Part shown: in pieces, positions 1 through 8,233 of the stretch | Layout: the number at the start of each line of letters is the position of its first letter | Position numbering within the stretch: position 1 is the stretch's first letter | From: UBA8337 sp963932545 | GTDB lineage: Bacteria > Pseudomonadota > Alphaproteobacteria > RS24 | DNA length: 64,000 nucleotides | NCBI GenBank assembly: GCA_963932545.1 | Contig: CAWVRH010000004.1 | Span: 1 to 64,000, forward strand | Direction: 5' to 3' | Notes under the pieces: generated by a model | What the model was told of the DNA's origin: nothing | The model's input: only the letters and a program-made list of their open reading frames with translations | Databases searched by the model: none | Translations under genes and position numbers: made by a program

Positions 1-174
1 GAAGCGGGCGAGGCCTATAGTTTTGCCGCCGACCGTGCCATTCAGTTTCATGGCGGTTTTGGGTTTACCTATGATTGCGATGCGCAGCTTTATCGGCGCC
101 GCGCCATTATGGGCTGTGCCCAGCACGGTGATGCGCGCTATCACCGTCGCAAGCTCGCGGACTTAATGTTCTAG
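1..174 (+). CDS. Acyl-CoA dehydrogenase, C-terminal fragment (cut by window edge)
   Basis: Frame 1 is open from the first base to a TAG at 172-174 and gives the last 57 residues of a protein. The segment AIQFHGGFGFTYDCDAQLYRRR is, as a family, the C-terminal helical domain of acyl-CoA dehydrogenases, where the QxxGGxG(F/Y)T loop contributes to FAD and substrate contacts. These flavoenzymes introduce the alpha-beta double bond in acyl-CoA during fatty acid or related acid breakdown. The substrate cannot be told from this piece. The next gene is on the opposite strand, so this is the 3' end of a transcription unit. Confidence 0.85.
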   Translation, partial: EAGEAYSFAADRAIQFHGGFGFTYDCDAQLYRRRAIMGCAQHGDARYHRRKLADLMF

Positions 175-184
175 GCTCGTTTCG

Positions 185-778
185 CTAGAATTTATGAACG
201 AATTTCGCGTGTAAGGCCGGCTCGCTGAGTTGGCCCGCGCCGCCGCCGGTTTTTTTTGTGGCGCTATGGGTGGTCGCGAATTCGGTCCACGCTAAACCAG
301 ACCCACAATGGAAGCGGCGTCGGAAGCTATCGAAACATGGCTGTTCCGACACTTTGCCGCCCGCCACCAAAATATTATCGACCCGAAAACTGGCGAGACT
401 ATGGGCCCCAAGGCGCACGGCGGCGCCAAACCCAAGACTGGCCAATGGACGGGCCTGGTATAATTTTGCCGAATAGCCCGCATCCACCGATATCGGCACC
501 AACCAGGTGAGCGCGCCCAAGCTAGGGTAAGCCAGAAGGGCGCTGGCGGAAAACTGGGGTCGTGTCGGCTGATAAAATTCAGTCGCATTATAGAGTTTGC
601 CATTCAGCCCATGAAACCGTCCGCTCCATACTTTCGAGCCTTGATGCTGGCTACGGGCGCTTAGCTGAAGCAATTGCCAGTCTTGTGCAAAGCCATGGCT
701 GGGCAAAAGACACAGCAGGGCGAGCGACCAAACAGCGGCGCGCAGGCGGTTCTTTTGGGAGGAGAGCCAAGAGGTCAT
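185..778 (-). CDS. Small secreted protein, partner of the adjacent S8 protease
   Basis: A 197-residue protein with a clear N-terminal signal peptide: basic start, then a hydrophobic stretch around residues 14-31 ending SHGFA. The mature part is rich in Ala, Leu, Ser and aromatic residues. It has two cysteines close together near residue 150 (PCFDSFRRRFHCGSG), which could form a disulfide in the periplasm or outside. Its start overlaps the stop of the upstream S8 protease by four bases (ATGA), which means tight translational coupling. I do not recognise a named family. By position it could be an outer-membrane or inhibitor-like partner of the protease, but nothing in the sequence proves that. 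Confidence 0.7.
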   Translation of the reverse strand: MTSWLSSQKNRLRAAVWSLALLCLLPSHGFAQDWQLLQLSARSQHQGSKVWSGRFHGLNGKLYNATEFYQPTRPQFSASALLAYPSLGALTWLVPISVDAGYSAKLYQARPLASLGFGAAVRLGAHSLASFRVDNILVAGGKVSEQPCFDSFRRRFHCGSGLAWTEFATTHSATKKTGGGAGQLSEPALHAKFVHKF

Positions 779-1965
779 TCCGCGCCCAAGCCTCCTTGTG
801 GGCTCAGCGCATTGACCAAGTCGAGTTTGCCGTGGCCATAGACTTCATCAATGCCTGTGGCCCCGATATCGGTCGCCGTGCCCAACAGCAATTCTTTTAA
901 TTGTGTGCCGTTGAGGAAAGGGAATTTATGGCGAACCAAAGCGGCTGCACCGGTCACGCGAGGCGCCGCAAAAGACGTGCCGGCCGCGTCACCAGCGGTC
1001 AAAACATCATCATGGGCAACTATAAAGTCGTTTTTCAAGTCGCCCGCCGTGTGGCTATAGGGTGCAATATCTGTGCCTGCATCGTTGAGGGCGCCGACCC
1101 AAATCATGGCGTCTTTATCGGCCAAACCATTGGCCCTTTGTTGATGGATAATAGCGGCATTATACGAGCATTCTTGGATGCGCCGGTCGGGACATAGGTT
1201 GCCCGAATTGCCGGCCGAGAAAATGAATAACATTCGATCGCTATAGGTCGCAGGACCCGTGGTTTTATAGTTGCTCGCCACAGCAGCGGCCACATCCGCG
1301 TCAAAGCCAGTGTCCTCTTGTTGCGTGATGTGATTGAAACGGGGACGTCCAAACGAATTATTAACGATATGAAAATCATTGGCGTCAAAATCAGCCCAAT
1401 TGGTGAAGGCGCTAGACATTAAAAAATCAAAATTTCGCATTTCCAGCGTGGCTTCGGGCGCCACAGAATTGACGACGATAGAGACCAAATCTCCATGGCT
1501 GTCGATGCGACCATTGTCGGCAAACTCATCTAAGACCGCGACTTTTACCCCTTTGCCGGTCCAGCCCGCATCCCATTGGGTGGTGGCACTTGTGTCTGTG
1601 CTGGCGATGGGAATATCGCCAGTATTGAGGGCAGTGTGCGCGGCAAATAACGAGCCGTATGAAGTTCCCGAAGGCGCATCATAGGGAAGCTCGCGCAAGC
1701 TTGTGCCCAGAAACAAAACGCTGGAAGTCGCACTGCGCGTAGACGCGGTGCCAATTTCATAGGTGGAGCCAAATTCGCGCGTATAGTCTTCGGGGCTGCC
1801 ACCTATGTTTTGGCTAACATCGACGGCATTTATTTTCGCATCTTGAGAGAATTTACCACAAGCCCCAAGGTGGGGGAGTAGGGCGACGCACAAAAACAGG
1901 CGCGCGAACCACGCCCTGCCCTTTGGCATAGCTTTAGTTGCAACACTCGGCCGCATTTTACTCAC
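775..1965 (-). CDS. Subtilisin-like serine protease (S8), probable lipoprotein
   Basis: 396 residues. The N-terminus has a basic region, a hydrophobic stretch and a lipobox ending in LGAC (Cys36), so it is probably a lipid-anchored or exported protein. The catalytic triad of family S8 is visible: Asp146 in VAVLDEF, His157 in DSHGDL and Ser331 in GTSFAAPRVTGAAALV. An oxyanion Asn is plausible in FSAGNSGN. The catalytic core covers about residues 135-390, and there is no long C-terminal autotransporter barrel. The start is GTG at 1965; ATG at 1956 is an alternative, and neither has a strong Shine-Dalgarno sequence. It is followed with an ATGA overlap by a small secreted protein. The substrate is unknown. 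Confidence 0.87.
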   Translation of the reverse strand: MSKMRPSVATKAMPKGRAWFARLFLCVALLPHLGACGKFSQDAKINAVDVSQNIGGSPEDYTREFGSTYEIGTASTRSATSSVLFLGTSLRELPYDAPSGTSYGSLFAAHTALNTGDIPIASTDTSATTQWDAGWTGKGVKVAVLDEFADNGRIDSHGDLVSIVVNSVAPEATLEMRNFDFLMSSAFTNWADFDANDFHIVNNSFGRPRFNHITQQEDTGFDADVAAAVASNYKTTGPATYSDRMLFIFSAGNSGNLCPDRRIQECSYNAAIIHQQRANGLADKDAMIWVGALNDAGTDIAPYSHTAGDLKNDFIVAHDDVLTAGDAAGTSFAAPRVTGAAALVRHKFPFLNGTQLKELLLGTATDIGATGIDEVYGHGKLDLVNALSPQGGLGAE

Positions 1966-2135
1966 TCACTCATTACACGATACACAAACTAACTAAGATT
2001 CATTTTCCTCGATTTTGTGCCTCTAAGCAAGCCTCGCTGTTTTGGGCGCGCAGCGGAGCCTATCTGAAACCTTGCAAAGCCCATTGTCTCTGCTAAGCTG
2101 CTGCCAAAAGATATTATCGATTCAGGAAACTATAC

Positions 2136-2744
2136 ATGAGCCAGACAATTGATTTCATTTTCGACTTTGCCAGTCCCAACGCTTACCTAGTGCACAAGAT
2201 TGTGCCTGAAATAGAGGCGCGCACGGGCGCAAAATTCAACTATATCCCATGCCTTTTGGGGGGTATTTTCAAGTCGACCAACAACCAAGCACCGATGATT
2301 GCCTTTGGCGGCATCCCGAATAAAATGGCTTATGAGTTCCTTGAAATGCAGCGGTTTATCGAGCGGCATAAGTTGGTTAAATTCAAAATGAACCCGCATT
2401 TTCCGATCAATACGTTGATGCTTGCGCGCGGGGCTATTGCCGCGGAACGAGCCGGATTTTTGCCTGCCTATATTGATGCGATGGCGATCGATCTTTGGGA
2501 ACAAGGCCTAAAACTCGACGACCCTGAAGTGCTGCATAAAGCTTATGCCGATGCGGGCTTTGACGCGGACGCTCTGATGGCGCAAATGGGTGAGCCAGAC
2601 GTGAAAGCTCAATTGGCCAGCAATACCGAACAGGCGGTAACTCGCGGCGCCTTCGGCATTCCCACGTTTTTCGTTGGAGACGAAATTTTCTTTGGCAAAG
2701 AGCGCCTCGATCAAGTCGAAGAAGCGCTCGGCAAAGAAGCCTAA
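2136..2744 (+). CDS. 2-hydroxychromene-2-carboxylate isomerase family (DsbA-like fold)
   Basis: 202 residues beginning with the beta strand and loop DFIFDFASPNAYLVHK, the family form of FYFDxxSPY/NAYL in NahD-type isomerases and kappa-class GST relatives. Other matching parts are the PCLLGGIFK segment, NTLMLARGAIAAE, and the C-terminal GAFGIPTFFVGDEIFFGKERLD, where GxxGVPTFxxxxxxFFGxDRL is conserved. The NahD reaction is glutathione-dependent isomerisation in naphthalene breakdown. No other aromatic degradation gene is nearby, so the true substrate is open. An AGGAAA site lies about seven bases before the ATG. The stop codon overlaps the stop of the convergent dioxygenase. Confidence 0.85.
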   Translation: MSQTIDFIFDFASPNAYLVHKIVPEIEARTGAKFNYIPCLLGGIFKSTNNQAPMIAFGGIPNKMAYEFLEMQRFIERHKLVKFKMNPHFPINTLMLARGAIAAERAGFLPAYIDAMAIDLWEQGLKLDDPEVLHKAYADAGFDADALMAQMGEPDVKAQLASNTEQAVTRGAFGIPTFFVGDEIFFGKERLDQVEEALGKEA

Positions 2745-3577
2745 TTTAACGGCGAGCCTTCCAGCGTAATGCGATGCATTTCGCGGCGCACGCCGTGATA
2801 ATCGTTCAGCGCATAATGCCAAGTGCAGCGATTGTCCCAAATGGCAATCGAGCCTTCGGCCCATTTAAAGCGGGTTGTGTGCTCCATCAGCGTGGCGTGT
2901 TGATACAGATAATCTAATAATGGCTTACTCTCAGCAGCGCTCCAGCCTTCAAAATGCAGCGTAAATGCAGGGTTTACATAAAGCGCTTTGCGCCCGCTTT
3001 CCGGATGGGTGATGATGACCGGATGGACGGCGTCTTGGGTCGCTTTATCGGCGTTTTCAAACACCCCATCCATCTCATCGCGATAGGCCGATTGGTCGCC
3101 AAAAATATGTCGGCTAGAATGAACAGCCTTCATGCTTTCCAAGGTCGTTTTGAGGCCGGGGGATAGGCTTTCATAAGCCTTATACATGCAGGCAAAAAGC
3201 GTATCGCCGCCCACATTGGGGGTTTCCCGTGCCAATAAAATAGAGCCCATGGCAGGAACGTGGTCGTAGCTATGGTCGGTGTGCCAGCCGCCGCCGATAT
3301 TGGTTATTTGATCTTTTTCTTTGGTAACGGAAGCAATTTTTTCATAGCCATCTAGCTTAGGAAAAAAACGGTTTACGTTGATGTCGCCCCAGCGCTCAGC
3401 AAACTCAATATGCTGTTCTGGCGTGATGTTTTGGTCTCGCAAAAAGACCAATCCATTGTCGACAAAAGCTTTCTGAATGAGCTGGAACTGCGCATCCGTT
3501 AGCGTTCCATCTATATTTACATTGGCCACTTCAACGCCAACGCCACCAGATACTGGGTTGATTATTATCTCACTCAT
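2741..3577 (-). CDS. TauD/TfdA-family Fe(II)/2-oxoglutarate dioxygenase
   Basis: 278 residues. The iron-binding facial triad is visible: HTDHSY near residues 98-103 supplies the HxD pair, and the distal His lies in DNRCTWHYALNDY near residue 255. The Arg that would bind 2-oxoglutarate follows in RREMHRITLEG. The family uses O2 and 2-oxoglutarate to hydroxylate small molecules such as taurine, phenoxyacids, sulfate esters or carnitine precursors; the substrate is not decidable here. An AGGGAGC site sits just ahead of the ATG. The gene converges on the isomerase gene and the two stops overlap by four bases, leaving no room for a terminator. Confidence 0.88.
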   Translation of the reverse strand: MSEIIINPVSGGVGVEVANVNIDGTLTDAQFQLIQKAFVDNGLVFLRDQNITPEQHIEFAERWGDINVNRFFPKLDGYEKIASVTKEKDQITNIGGGWHTDHSYDHVPAMGSILLARETPNVGGDTLFACMYKAYESLSPGLKTTLESMKAVHSSRHIFGDQSAYRDEMDGVFENADKATQDAVHPVIITHPESGRKALYVNPAFTLHFEGWSAAESKPLLDYLYQHATLMEHTTRFKWAEGSIAIWDNRCTWHYALNDYHGVRREMHRITLEGSPLN

Positions 3578-3857
3578 ATTTTTGCTCCCTAATTAGGTAA
3601 AAACTCTACACCTGAATTCTGAACAAAGACAAGCCGCTTTTTAGGGAGATTGGCATTTCAGGCCGTCCGACGGCGAGTGTTTTGGGAGCGCGGGAAAGTT
3701 ACGGAATTCCGCCATTTGTGGTAATTTTGTGGGGGAAATTGTGATAGAACAAAAGAAGAGCTAGTGATTCGAAGTTTCACGGCTTCGTGGACGCGTGCCA
3801 GATGTATTGGGTGCGCAGAGTAACGGGTGTTAATTTTGCGTAAGGTTGTCAAAGCCA

Positions 3858-5486
3858 ATGAGTAAAGCGGAAGCCTTTCTCGCCAGTGCCGTGCAGATTG
3901 CCGGACCGCTCACGCGCCTGCAAGAGCGCATTGTGGCTGTGAAGCTTCACCCCGATGCTGTGTCGGTTATGCAGCTCAACCCTACCTTGGATGATTGGAA
4001 GTTAGACCGCTTAGTTAGCTGGTCGCTCGACAATGCCATAGGCCGCCAACCCGTGCAGCAAAACTATCCTTATTTGGCGGATCAAATCGCTGCCGCGGCC
4101 AATGAGGCCGGCGTCGATGGTGTTGACGCAGGCATCTCTATTCCGGCCTCTTTGTTTGATACGAGAACGCTCACCCTGCCTTTCATGAGCGCGGCGGACC
4201 TAGACGAAGAAGCGCAAGAAATGGAATTCTGGGAGGAATTTGACCCAGAGTTAAACAATCTCGCGGGTCGGGTCGTTAAGTTCCAAATTCTTTACAGCAA
4301 TGAAAATGAGGATCGCACGGTGGTGCTATTGTCCTCCATTGCGACGCCAGACTTGGAGCGGTATCGCGGCTTAATGCTGGATGCCAATTTGCTGCCGGTG
4401 TTTATTGAGAACGAAATTTTCTCTCTGGTAAACGGTATTTATGCCCGCATGAGCGCGGATGATATTTATAAGCCTTTCTCCATTGTGCATTTGTGCCCCG
4501 GCAATAACCTGCTGGTTTGCAACATGCGCGGACGATTGGTAACGCAAAAAATTAACATCTCTGATTTTGATGAAGCCTTGCTCATGGAGCTAGAGGGCGT
4601 CGATGGGCCGGGCGGCGATTTTTGGGATGAGGTTGCCATCCGCGTTAGCGAGCAAGTGAAGCAAGCCATTGCCTTTGTGGTGGAGACCTATGAGTTTCCA
4701 AACCCAGATAAGGTGTTTTTCGTATCTGAATACAAGTCGATGGATAATTTCGTCCCCCTCGTAGAAGACCGTTTGGGGATGGCACGGGTCATTGTTTATG
4801 ACGCCATGGAAGATGTGGATGTGCCTAATGAGCACTCCAAATATATCGACTATTTTGAGAACCCCTCGGTGTTCACCTCCGCGGTAGGGCTGGCAACGCA
4901 GGGCATAAACGTGGAAGGCCGCGGCCATGACCACTTGCACCGCCGCCTTATTTCGATGAATTTTTTGGAAGACGCGCCACGCATTCGGCGCAACCGACAA
5001 TTGGGCGCTTTGAACCGCATTCTAACCTTGGCGATTATCGCCGTTATGGTATTTTCGGGAAGCGTATTGGGCATTAACACAATCCCAGCTTATTTACAGA
5101 CCCGCGAAGCGTCGAAACAGTTCAGTCAGGCGCAAAGCATCGCGCAGACACAAAACTTGCGACGCATGGTCAGCGAACGAAAACTCTTGGAGGCCAATGC
5201 GCTGGTCGCCAATATGCAAAAAAATACGGTTCGTCGGGGCCATGCAAAGTTTCTGGCGGCCCTGCCAAGTCTGCTGCCGGTCGGCACGGAGTTGCAGGCG
5301 TTATCCATTTCGGAAACCGATGGCGTGGCTTTATCCGGCTTGGCTACCAGCAATGAGCAGGTCAATGAAATCAAACGAAACCTGCGCACGAAGGGTTTCG
5401 TTACCCGCGATCCATCGGTTGATTTGACGCGCGAAGATGACCTTTGGGCGTTTAAGATGACCTTGAAACTTGCGAGGTCTGAGTAA
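3858..5486 (+). CDS. PilM-PilN fusion, type IV pilus inner-membrane alignment protein
   Basis: 542 residues. The N-terminal ~370 residues look like the actin-like PilM family, starting IVAVKLHPDAVSVMQL, with weak sequence identity. One transmembrane helix follows near residues 395-420 (ILTLAIIAVMVFSGSVLG). After it come a coiled segment and a small periplasmic alpha-beta domain ending LTREDDLWAFKMTLKL, which matches PilN. In most species PilM and PilN are separate proteins, with PilM binding the PilN tail, so here they appear fused. The gene opens the operon pilMN-pilO-pilP-pilB-pilC. I prefer the ATG at 3858: the TTG at 3846 directly abuts the AAGG that would serve as ribosome site. The stop overlaps the next ATG. 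Confidence 0.75.
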   Translation: MSKAEAFLASAVQIAGPLTRLQERIVAVKLHPDAVSVMQLNPTLDDWKLDRLVSWSLDNAIGRQPVQQNYPYLADQIAAAANEAGVDGVDAGISIPASLFDTRTLTLPFMSAADLDEEAQEMEFWEEFDPELNNLAGRVVKFQILYSNENEDRTVVLLSSIATPDLERYRGLMLDANLLPVFIENEIFSLVNGIYARMSADDIYKPFSIVHLCPGNNLLVCNMRGRLVTQKINISDFDEALLMELEGVDGPGGDFWDEVAIRVSEQVKQAIAFVVETYEFPNPDKVFFVSEYKSMDNFVPLVEDRLGMARVIVYDAMEDVDVPNEHSKYIDYFENPSVFTSAVGLATQGINVEGRGHDHLHRRLISMNFLEDAPRIRRNRQLGALNRILTLAIIAVMVFSGSVLGINTIPAYLQTREASKQFSQAQSIAQTQNLRRMVSERKLLEANALVANMQKNTVRRGHAKFLAALPSLLPVGTELQALSISETDGVALSGLATSNEQVNEIKRNLRTKGFVTRDPSVDLTREDDLWAFKMTLKLARSE

Positions 5487-6649
5487 TGTCGCAGTCTCGT
5501 CTCGTCCCTGAAACGCCCAAAACAGTGCCTTCGACCGCCCAGCTTTCGCCTGAGGCGCGCAGCCTTTTGAGTGAGATAACGTCGGGCCTGTCGTCGATAT
5601 CAAACCTCACGCACCCGAATAGTGTCGAGGGCGAGCCCCGTCCCGCCATTGTTTTGGCGCCGCATGGGGATGCGCGCGCGGATGCCTTTGCCGACCTTTT
5701 GAACCACGTGGGGGATGGAGTTTCGGATTTGGCATTTGACGAGGCTTCAGCTTTGGCCGCGGTCGACAAATATAAGGCTGAGAAAACCGCCGAGCCTTTC
5801 GCCTCGAAAGCCGCATTTGAAACAGCCGAAGATGACGCCGCGGATTCAGATGGAATAGGTCTGGAGGAAAGCGAAGATTTGCTGGATGCGGATGCCTTGG
5901 CGGGCATGGATGACGACCCGTTTTTCGATTTGGACGAAGAGCCGACGACGGGCTTGCGCGGGTTTCTAGCGCGCCTATCGCGCAAAGGTGGCAGCACGGC
6001 CAAACGGTTGGTTGGCGTTAAAGATGCAAGCGCCGCCTATCGGTCTCAGTCAGGCAGTTCGCTTTTGCCGTTTACGATTATGCGAGCTTTGGCTCTGGTG
6101 CTAGTCGCTGCGGTTCCGCCTCTGGTAAATTTAACCGTTATTCAACCCCAGATATCCGATAATAATCGCAAGCTGACGCAGATTCGAACCTTTGAGGCGA
6201 AGAGCCAAGGGGACCAAAAGATTGCCGATGCTGTGGCTGGCAATCTTGTGCGGGTTCAAAAAATGGCGGAAAACAAAGTCAATGAATTGATGCCAGAGGC
6301 GAGCTTTCAGGCCTTGTTCAATGGCTATTTGGCTGCTTTGCAAAAATATGACGTTGAAATACTCAGCTATAATGTCGCCTCCGACAAGCAGCGAAAAGTC
6401 GTGGTCGGCACTCGGGTTCAAGAGGCCAGCGTGGTGGCGATGGAATTGGTCGGGCGCTACGATGTCTATACAGAAATCAGACGCGTTTTCGTTGAACAGA
6501 GCCAAAACATACAGGTTCTTAACGAAGCCTTTGAAGTGGTGCCCGGTAGTTTGGATTTGAAAATCAAAGCGCGATTCTTAGTGCCTACTTTACGCGCCTA
6601 TGACGCAGACTTAGATACTCCAGTGGACGCAAAGAAAGAAAATGGATGA
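5486..6649 (+). CDS. PilO-like inner-membrane pilus alignment protein with acidic N-terminal extension
   Basis: 387 residues. The first ~185 are cytoplasmic, Ser/Ala-rich and then strongly acidic (DDDPFFDLDEEP), with no recognised domain. A single transmembrane helix lies near residues 193-215 (IMRALALVLVAAVPPLVNL). It is followed by a coiled segment and a periplasmic alpha-beta domain, the plan of PilO/GspM-type proteins. Family assignment rests on topology and on position between the PilM-PilN fusion and the PilP-like gene. It overlaps both neighbours (ATG inside the previous stop region, stop shared with the next start), so the products are probably made in fixed ratio. The acidic tail could contact PilM or PilB in the cytoplasm; this is inference. 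Confidence 0.65.
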   Translation: MSQSRLVPETPKTVPSTAQLSPEARSLLSEITSGLSSISNLTHPNSVEGEPRPAIVLAPHGDARADAFADLLNHVGDGVSDLAFDEASALAAVDKYKAEKTAEPFASKAAFETAEDDAADSDGIGLEESEDLLDADALAGMDDDPFFDLDEEPTTGLRGFLARLSRKGGSTAKRLVGVKDASAAYRSQSGSSLLPFTIMRALALVLVAAVPPLVNLTVIQPQISDNNRKLTQIRTFEAKSQGDQKIADAVAGNLVRVQKMAENKVNELMPEASFQALFNGYLAALQKYDVEILSYNVASDKQRKVVVGTRVQEASVVAMELVGRYDVYTEIRRVFVEQSQNIQVLNEAFEVVPGSLDLKIKARFLVPTLRAYDADLDTPVDAKKENG

Positions 6650-8190
6650 TGCGATTTTTACCTAAGATACCGCTTCTTTTGAGCCTTCTTGTGGCGCCTG
6701 TTTTGGCGCAAGAAGCGCCTATGAACGTAAATGCGAAAGCGTCAAACCCGCAAGACCCCTTTGTGCGCGGGCTGCAGCGGTTGGACGAGAAATTGCGGCT
6801 GCAGCGCGAAGCCGAAGATTTGGCTCGCAGCGCGCTAGAGCTGGAGCAAAGAAAAACCCGCGAAGCCAATGGTGAAGTGAGCCTCGGCGATGGCCGAGGA
6901 GAGCCTGCACCGCTGTCGGACCCAGATTTCTTTACCGCTTATGCAGCCAGTCAATATCGCCTCGATGGCTTGGTTCTATCGCGCCCTGAGCGCGAACCGA
7001 CCATTCATATTTACGAAGAAAAAGTAAAACCAAGAGATAGTATTCTCTATTGGTCGGGCGACGACAGGCGCTGGATTTATGAACGCGTGGGGGATGAGAA
7101 TCTCGCCACCGTCGCCAAAAAATTATGGATGAAACCAGATGATATTCTGGCCATGAACGGTGTCTTGCGCGAAACTCAATTGAGCCAGCCGAACCGTCTT
7201 TTCGTGTCGCCCCGCGATAATGGCCCGTTGACGCATATCGTGCGTCGTGGCGATACATTGGCCAAATTAGCTGCCGTCTATGACACAGATGCCGCGCGCC
7301 TTCGGGTGCGTAATAATTTGGATGCCAAGGACACGCTGCTTATCGGTAAGCGGTTTTTGGTTCGCGAGAAAGCCATTGATGATCGCGTATCTGCCACCGC
7401 TGTGCCGCAACCGCCTCGTCTTGACGTTAGCTCGCTTGAGAAAGCGCGCCTGCCTTACGCGCGCCTTGGCCAATTTGCCACGAAGGCCAGTGCCTTGCGC
7501 GGCGCGCGCGAATTTTACTTAAAATATTATGAATTTATGGATAGCGATATTCTGCTGCGTATGGAGCGAGACCCAGACCAAAAGGAGCAAGTGTTCTACA
7601 ATATGGACCTAGGGCCTTTGCGTTCGTCGCGCCACGGGGAGGCGTTTTGTGCCTTGTTCCGGAGAGATGATTTGCCATGTCTCGTGGTGGCTCGTGTGCC
7701 GGGGCCAGAGCGGGTTCGAAACTTTGACAGCCAAGCGATTATTTCCGTCAGCCCCTATGTGTTTTTTGACGGAGACGAGCAAATGGATACAGGTGCCACG
7801 GATGTCGACCGGGTTACCAAGCTTGAGTATTTTCTGACGGAAGGTCAAGAGCTAGGCAATGCCGAAGGCACGATTGCTAAAATTACGGCCAAGCGGATTA
7901 TGCTTACCGATGCCAATGGATATTTACTAACGTTGCCGCTCAATAAAATCCCAGAGATAGATCCGATTGAAAAACGCAAAGCCGAAGAAGCCGCGCGCCA
8001 AGCGCAAAGAGACCAAGCTGCGGCCATTGCCGCGGCCGCGGTGGGCAGCCTTGAGGCGCCCGATGTGCCTTCCTTGGAAAACTCTGGACTAGCGCAAAAC
8101 TTGAAAGCCAAGGAAGCGGCGCGACGCGGCGGCAGCGATAGCTTCATTAAGAGGTTAGCCGCCAAGCCAGAGAAAATTGAGAAGAAGTAA
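6646..8190 (+). CDS. PilP-like periplasmic pilus protein with LysM domains
   Basis: 514 residues with a cleavable signal peptide (LLLSLLVAPVLA, about residues 9-21). The middle has two LysM-like units: a weaker one near residues 140-190, and a clear one near 196-239 beginning THIVRRGDTLAKLAAVYD and ending LLIGKRFLV. LysM modules bind peptidoglycan. A segment near residues 400-430 (GTIAKITAKRIMLTDANGYL) matches the beta domain of PilP/GspC proteins, which contact the secretin. The tail is Ala/Lys-rich and charged. The protein would thus link the inner-membrane PilMNO complex, the cell wall and the secretin. It starts inside the end of the PilO-like gene (overlap of four bases). Confidence 0.68.
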   Translation: MMRFLPKIPLLLSLLVAPVLAQEAPMNVNAKASNPQDPFVRGLQRLDEKLRLQREAEDLARSALELEQRKTREANGEVSLGDGRGEPAPLSDPDFFTAYAASQYRLDGLVLSRPEREPTIHIYEEKVKPRDSILYWSGDDRRWIYERVGDENLATVAKKLWMKPDDILAMNGVLRETQLSQPNRLFVSPRDNGPLTHIVRRGDTLAKLAAVYDTDAARLRVRNNLDAKDTLLIGKRFLVREKAIDDRVSATAVPQPPRLDVSSLEKARLPYARLGQFATKASALRGAREFYLKYYEFMDSDILLRMERDPDQKEQVFYNMDLGPLRSSRHGEAFCALFRRDDLPCLVVARVPGPERVRNFDSQAIISVSPYVFFDGDEQMDTGATDVDRVTKLEYFLTEGQELGNAEGTIAKITAKRIMLTDANGYLLTLPLNKIPEIDPIEKRKAEEAARQAQRDQAAAIAAAAVGSLEAPDVPSLENSGLAQNLKAKEAARRGGSDSFIKRLAAKPEKIEKK

Positions 8191-8233
8191 ACTAGCAAAG
8201 CAAAAGCTCCATTGGAGCCGTAAGTGAGTTGAG

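Noticed and set aside
3658..3858. 66-residue minus-strand ORF in the gap before the pilMN gene
   Set aside because: No recognisable motif, no ribosome site, and composition like translated non-coding DNA. I see no gene in the 280-base gap and take it as the promoter region of the pilus operon, although I could not fix a promoter.
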